A stretch of DNA of 16,771 nucleotides from Bacteroidales bacterium. Its GTDB lineage: Bacteria > Bacteroidota > Bacteroidia > Bacteroidales > VadinHA17. Below the pieces are notes generated by a model. That model made no database searches. It had not been told where the DNA came from and saw only the letters and a list, made by a program, of their open reading frames with translations. The stretch lies in NCBI GenBank assembly GCA_012514255.1, contig JAAZAP010000201.1, positions 1 to 16,771 of the forward strand, given 5' to 3'. A program made the translations under genes and the position numbers. This document shows positions 15,048-16,771 of the stretch, piece by piece (position 1 is the first letter of the stretch; each line of letters begins with the position of its first letter).

Positions 15048-16771
15048 ATGCCCAGGAAATCAATCTATGCCGCTGCCGCCCTGTTTACGGTCCTTATAAG
15101 GGCGTTGCAGCCTCTGCCGGCACACAGTCAGACCCATAGTTACCGCATTTATGATGAGTATACCGGCCTGCCGGGAAGTTACCTGAACGTCATTGAGCAG
15201 GACAGGAGCGGCCTTCTGTGGGTCGGGATTGATACAGGGCTCTATCGTTATGACGGGTTTGCATTTCATAACGTGCCTGTCACTGACACCATGCCTCATG
15301 GCAATCCGAGCGCCCTTTACTGCGATAATACGGGCACTATGTGGGTAGGGATGAGTGACGGCTCTCTCTTTGTCTGGAACACCGGCGGCAACCTCAAGCG
15401 TAAGGAGTTGCCTGAGACTGACAAGATCAACCGCATAACGGAAGGGCCGGACAAGAAGATATGGATTGTCACCCAGACCCGGGGGATATACCTGGCCGAG
15501 CCGGGAGGAGGCGAAAAGATCAGCAGGATGAGAATGCCTGAAGAGATGACACTCTTTGATATTGCCTTTGCCGGTGATGATAAATTCCTGGCCGCCACCC
15601 AGGATAACCTGCACCTCTGTGCTCCTCAGGGAGATGCTGCAGTCAGTGAACATTCCTTCCCGGAGCTTGAATATACCTGGGTACAGACAGTGGTCAGGAT
15701 GGATGATGATACCTGGTTCGCCGGAACGGGCGACAGGGGCCTTTATATGATCAGACGCTCTGATGGCAGTATGACAGCAACGCCAGCAGGTGATTCAACC
15801 TTTATGAACATGAACGTCCCGGCGTTGATTGCGGCACCGGGCAGGACACTCATTGTCGGTACCCTTGATGCAGGCGCCATGAAAGCCGTCTTCAGCACTG
15901 ACTTCTCTGAGATGGGGATCTCCGGGGTGTACAACACCGGCACCGGTCTGCCGGAAAACAACGTCAGAACACTTTTCAGGGACCGTGAGGAGAACCTCTG
16001 GATCGGTCTGTTCAACAGCGGACTGGCGGGAGTGACCACCAATGCCTTTTCATTTCACAGACCTGCGACTAACAGGGAGATAACTTTCATAGGCAGAACA
16101 GGTGACAGGATTGTGGCAGGCACCAGGAACGGCCTCTGTGACTTTAACCCGGTAACGGGACTTTTTTCAGATTTTAGTAATATCTCCGTCAGAACAGGCG
16201 GGTCAGGCATTGCCTCATGGGCCGCCGATGACAGCGGAAATATCTGGATCGGAACGGTCAGGAGCGGCATCTGGGTGATGAACAGCGAGGGGGCTCTGCG
16301 TCAGTTTTTTCTATCGCGCAATCCAGGACAGAACCATATCAACTCCGTGGCTGTGGAGGGAAACAATGTCTGGCTTGGTACAAGTGACGGGGTAGTACTG
16401 CTCGACAGGGAGAGCGGGACACAGAAGGCAGTATATACCACCCTTGACATGCTGCCGCACAACTATATTTCACAAGTGGTGGTCAACAGGGCAGGAGAGG
16501 TGCTGGTGGCAACAAAGACTGACAGGCTGTGCTATATACATGTTACCGGAGGTGTCCGCACCGAGGGACCGGTGATGGAGGGAAGCAGGGTAAACGAAAT
16601 ACGAAGCCTCTCTGTTGGAGCCGACAGAACCATCTGTGCGGGAACCAACGGCAACGGACTCTTCCTTTTTGCAGGCGATACACTGCTAAATTATACCGAA
16701 GCTGACGGGCTGCTGACGAACTTCTGTTACAGCGCAATTATTGCCGATGACGGCAGAATATGGACAGGTCA
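15048..16771 (+). CDS. Reg_prop (two-component regulator propeller) protein, 3' end outside window
   Basis: This frame is open from the ATG at 15048 to the window edge (574 codons seen). A signal peptide or signal anchor (SIYAAAALFTVLIRALQPLPAHSQ) is followed by about eleven Reg_prop blades. They have the repeated pattern 'D-x-x-G-x-[LI]-W-[VI]-G-T-x-x-G-[LI]': SGLLWVGIDTGLYRYDG, GTMWVGMSDG, KKIWIVTQTRG, DDTWFAGTGDRG, ENLWIGLFNSG, DRIVAGTRNG, GNIWIGTVRSG, NNVWLGTSDG, GEVLVATKTD, TICAGTNGNG and DGRIWTG. It starts with YRIYDEYTGLPGSYLNVIEQD, a common opening for such proteins. In Bacteroidota these propellers form the periplasmic sensor of hybrid two-component systems or of membrane-tethered DNA-binding regulators. 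The output domain is beyond the edge, so its type cannot be stated. It starts 2 bases after the 329-aa gene, without a Shine-Dalgarno site. Confidence 0.88.
   Translation, partial: MPRKSIYAAAALFTVLIRALQPLPAHSQTHSYRIYDEYTGLPGSYLNVIEQDRSGLLWVGIDTGLYRYDGFAFHNVPVTDTMPHGNPSALYCDNTGTMWVGMSDGSLFVWNTGGNLKRKELPETDKINRITEGPDKKIWIVTQTRGIYLAEPGGGEKISRMRMPEEMTLFDIAFAGDDKFLAATQDNLHLCAPQGDAAVSEHSFPELEYTWVQTVVRMDDDTWFAGTGDRGLYMIRRSDGSMTATPAGDSTFMNMNVPALIAAPGRTLIVGTLDAGAMKAVFSTDFSEMGISGVYNTGTGLPENNVRTLFRDREENLWIGLFNSGLAGVTTNAFSFHRPATNREITFIGRTGDRIVAGTRNGLCDFNPVTGLFSDFSNISVRTGGSGIASWAADDSGNIWIGTVRSGIWVMNSEGALRQFFLSRNPGQNHINSVAVEGNNVWLGTSDGVVLLDRESGTQKAVYTTLDMLPHNYISQVVVNRAGEVLVATKTDRLCYIHVTGGVRTEGPVMEGSRVNEIRSLSVGADRTICAGTNGNGLFLFAGDTLLNYTEADGLLTNFCYSAIIADDGRIWTG

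Noticed and set aside
15060..16270. Several minus-strand open frames in the last gene
   Set aside because: The plus-strand frame from 15048 is open to the edge with clear propeller repeats, so the opposite frames are shadows.

Overview
The window looks like a chromosomal segment of a Bacteroidota (Bacteroidetes) bacterium, probably an environmental Bacteroidales-like lineage with roughly balanced GC by eye. The evidence is a PorP/SprF-family outer-membrane protein, a cargo protein ending in a gliding-motility-associated (type B) type IX secretion sorting domain, a DUF4783-type protein next to nadC, a Reg_prop propeller protein, few strong Shine-Dalgarno sites, and TAnnTTTG-type -7 promoter elements. 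Coding density is very high: there are eleven genes, no gap longer than about 155 bases, and no RNA genes, insertion sequences or CRISPR arrays that I can see.

Region 1 (1-3795) is housekeeping. A glutamine synthetase gene enters from the left edge and runs right. It converges on a leftward three-gene operon read from about 3643 to 1449: a small secreted DUF4783-like protein, nadC (NAD biosynthesis) and a YihY/BrkB-type membrane protein. These genes overlap or nearly touch. The 152-base gap at 3644-3795 separates this operon from the rightward rlmH gene and carries a -7-like element on each strand.

Region 2 (3796-7969) is a rightward pair: rlmH (23S rRNA pseudouridine methyltransferase), then an 8-base overlap into a very large (about 1235 aa) NtrY-like sensor histidine kinase. 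The kinase has about twelve predicted membrane segments and three extracytoplasmic regions. No response regulator lies beside it.

Region 3 (8045 to the right edge) is a tightly packed rightward cluster with gaps or overlaps of only a few bases. In order it encodes: a 1203-aa surface/secreted protein (glycine-rich region, six Ig-like modules, type B sorting domain); a PorP/SprF outer-membrane protein; a PD40 propeller plus PKD protein; an unrecognised 329-aa secreted protein with an acidic calcium-loop-like motif; and the start of a Reg_prop propeller protein. The arrangement suggests a cargo-dedicated type IX secretion/display unit in which PorP/SprF serves the large cargo, the propeller/PKD and unknown proteins are envelope accessories, and the last gene senses or responds to something outside the cytoplasm. 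The two middle accessory proteins are the least described part and the best candidates for new biology.
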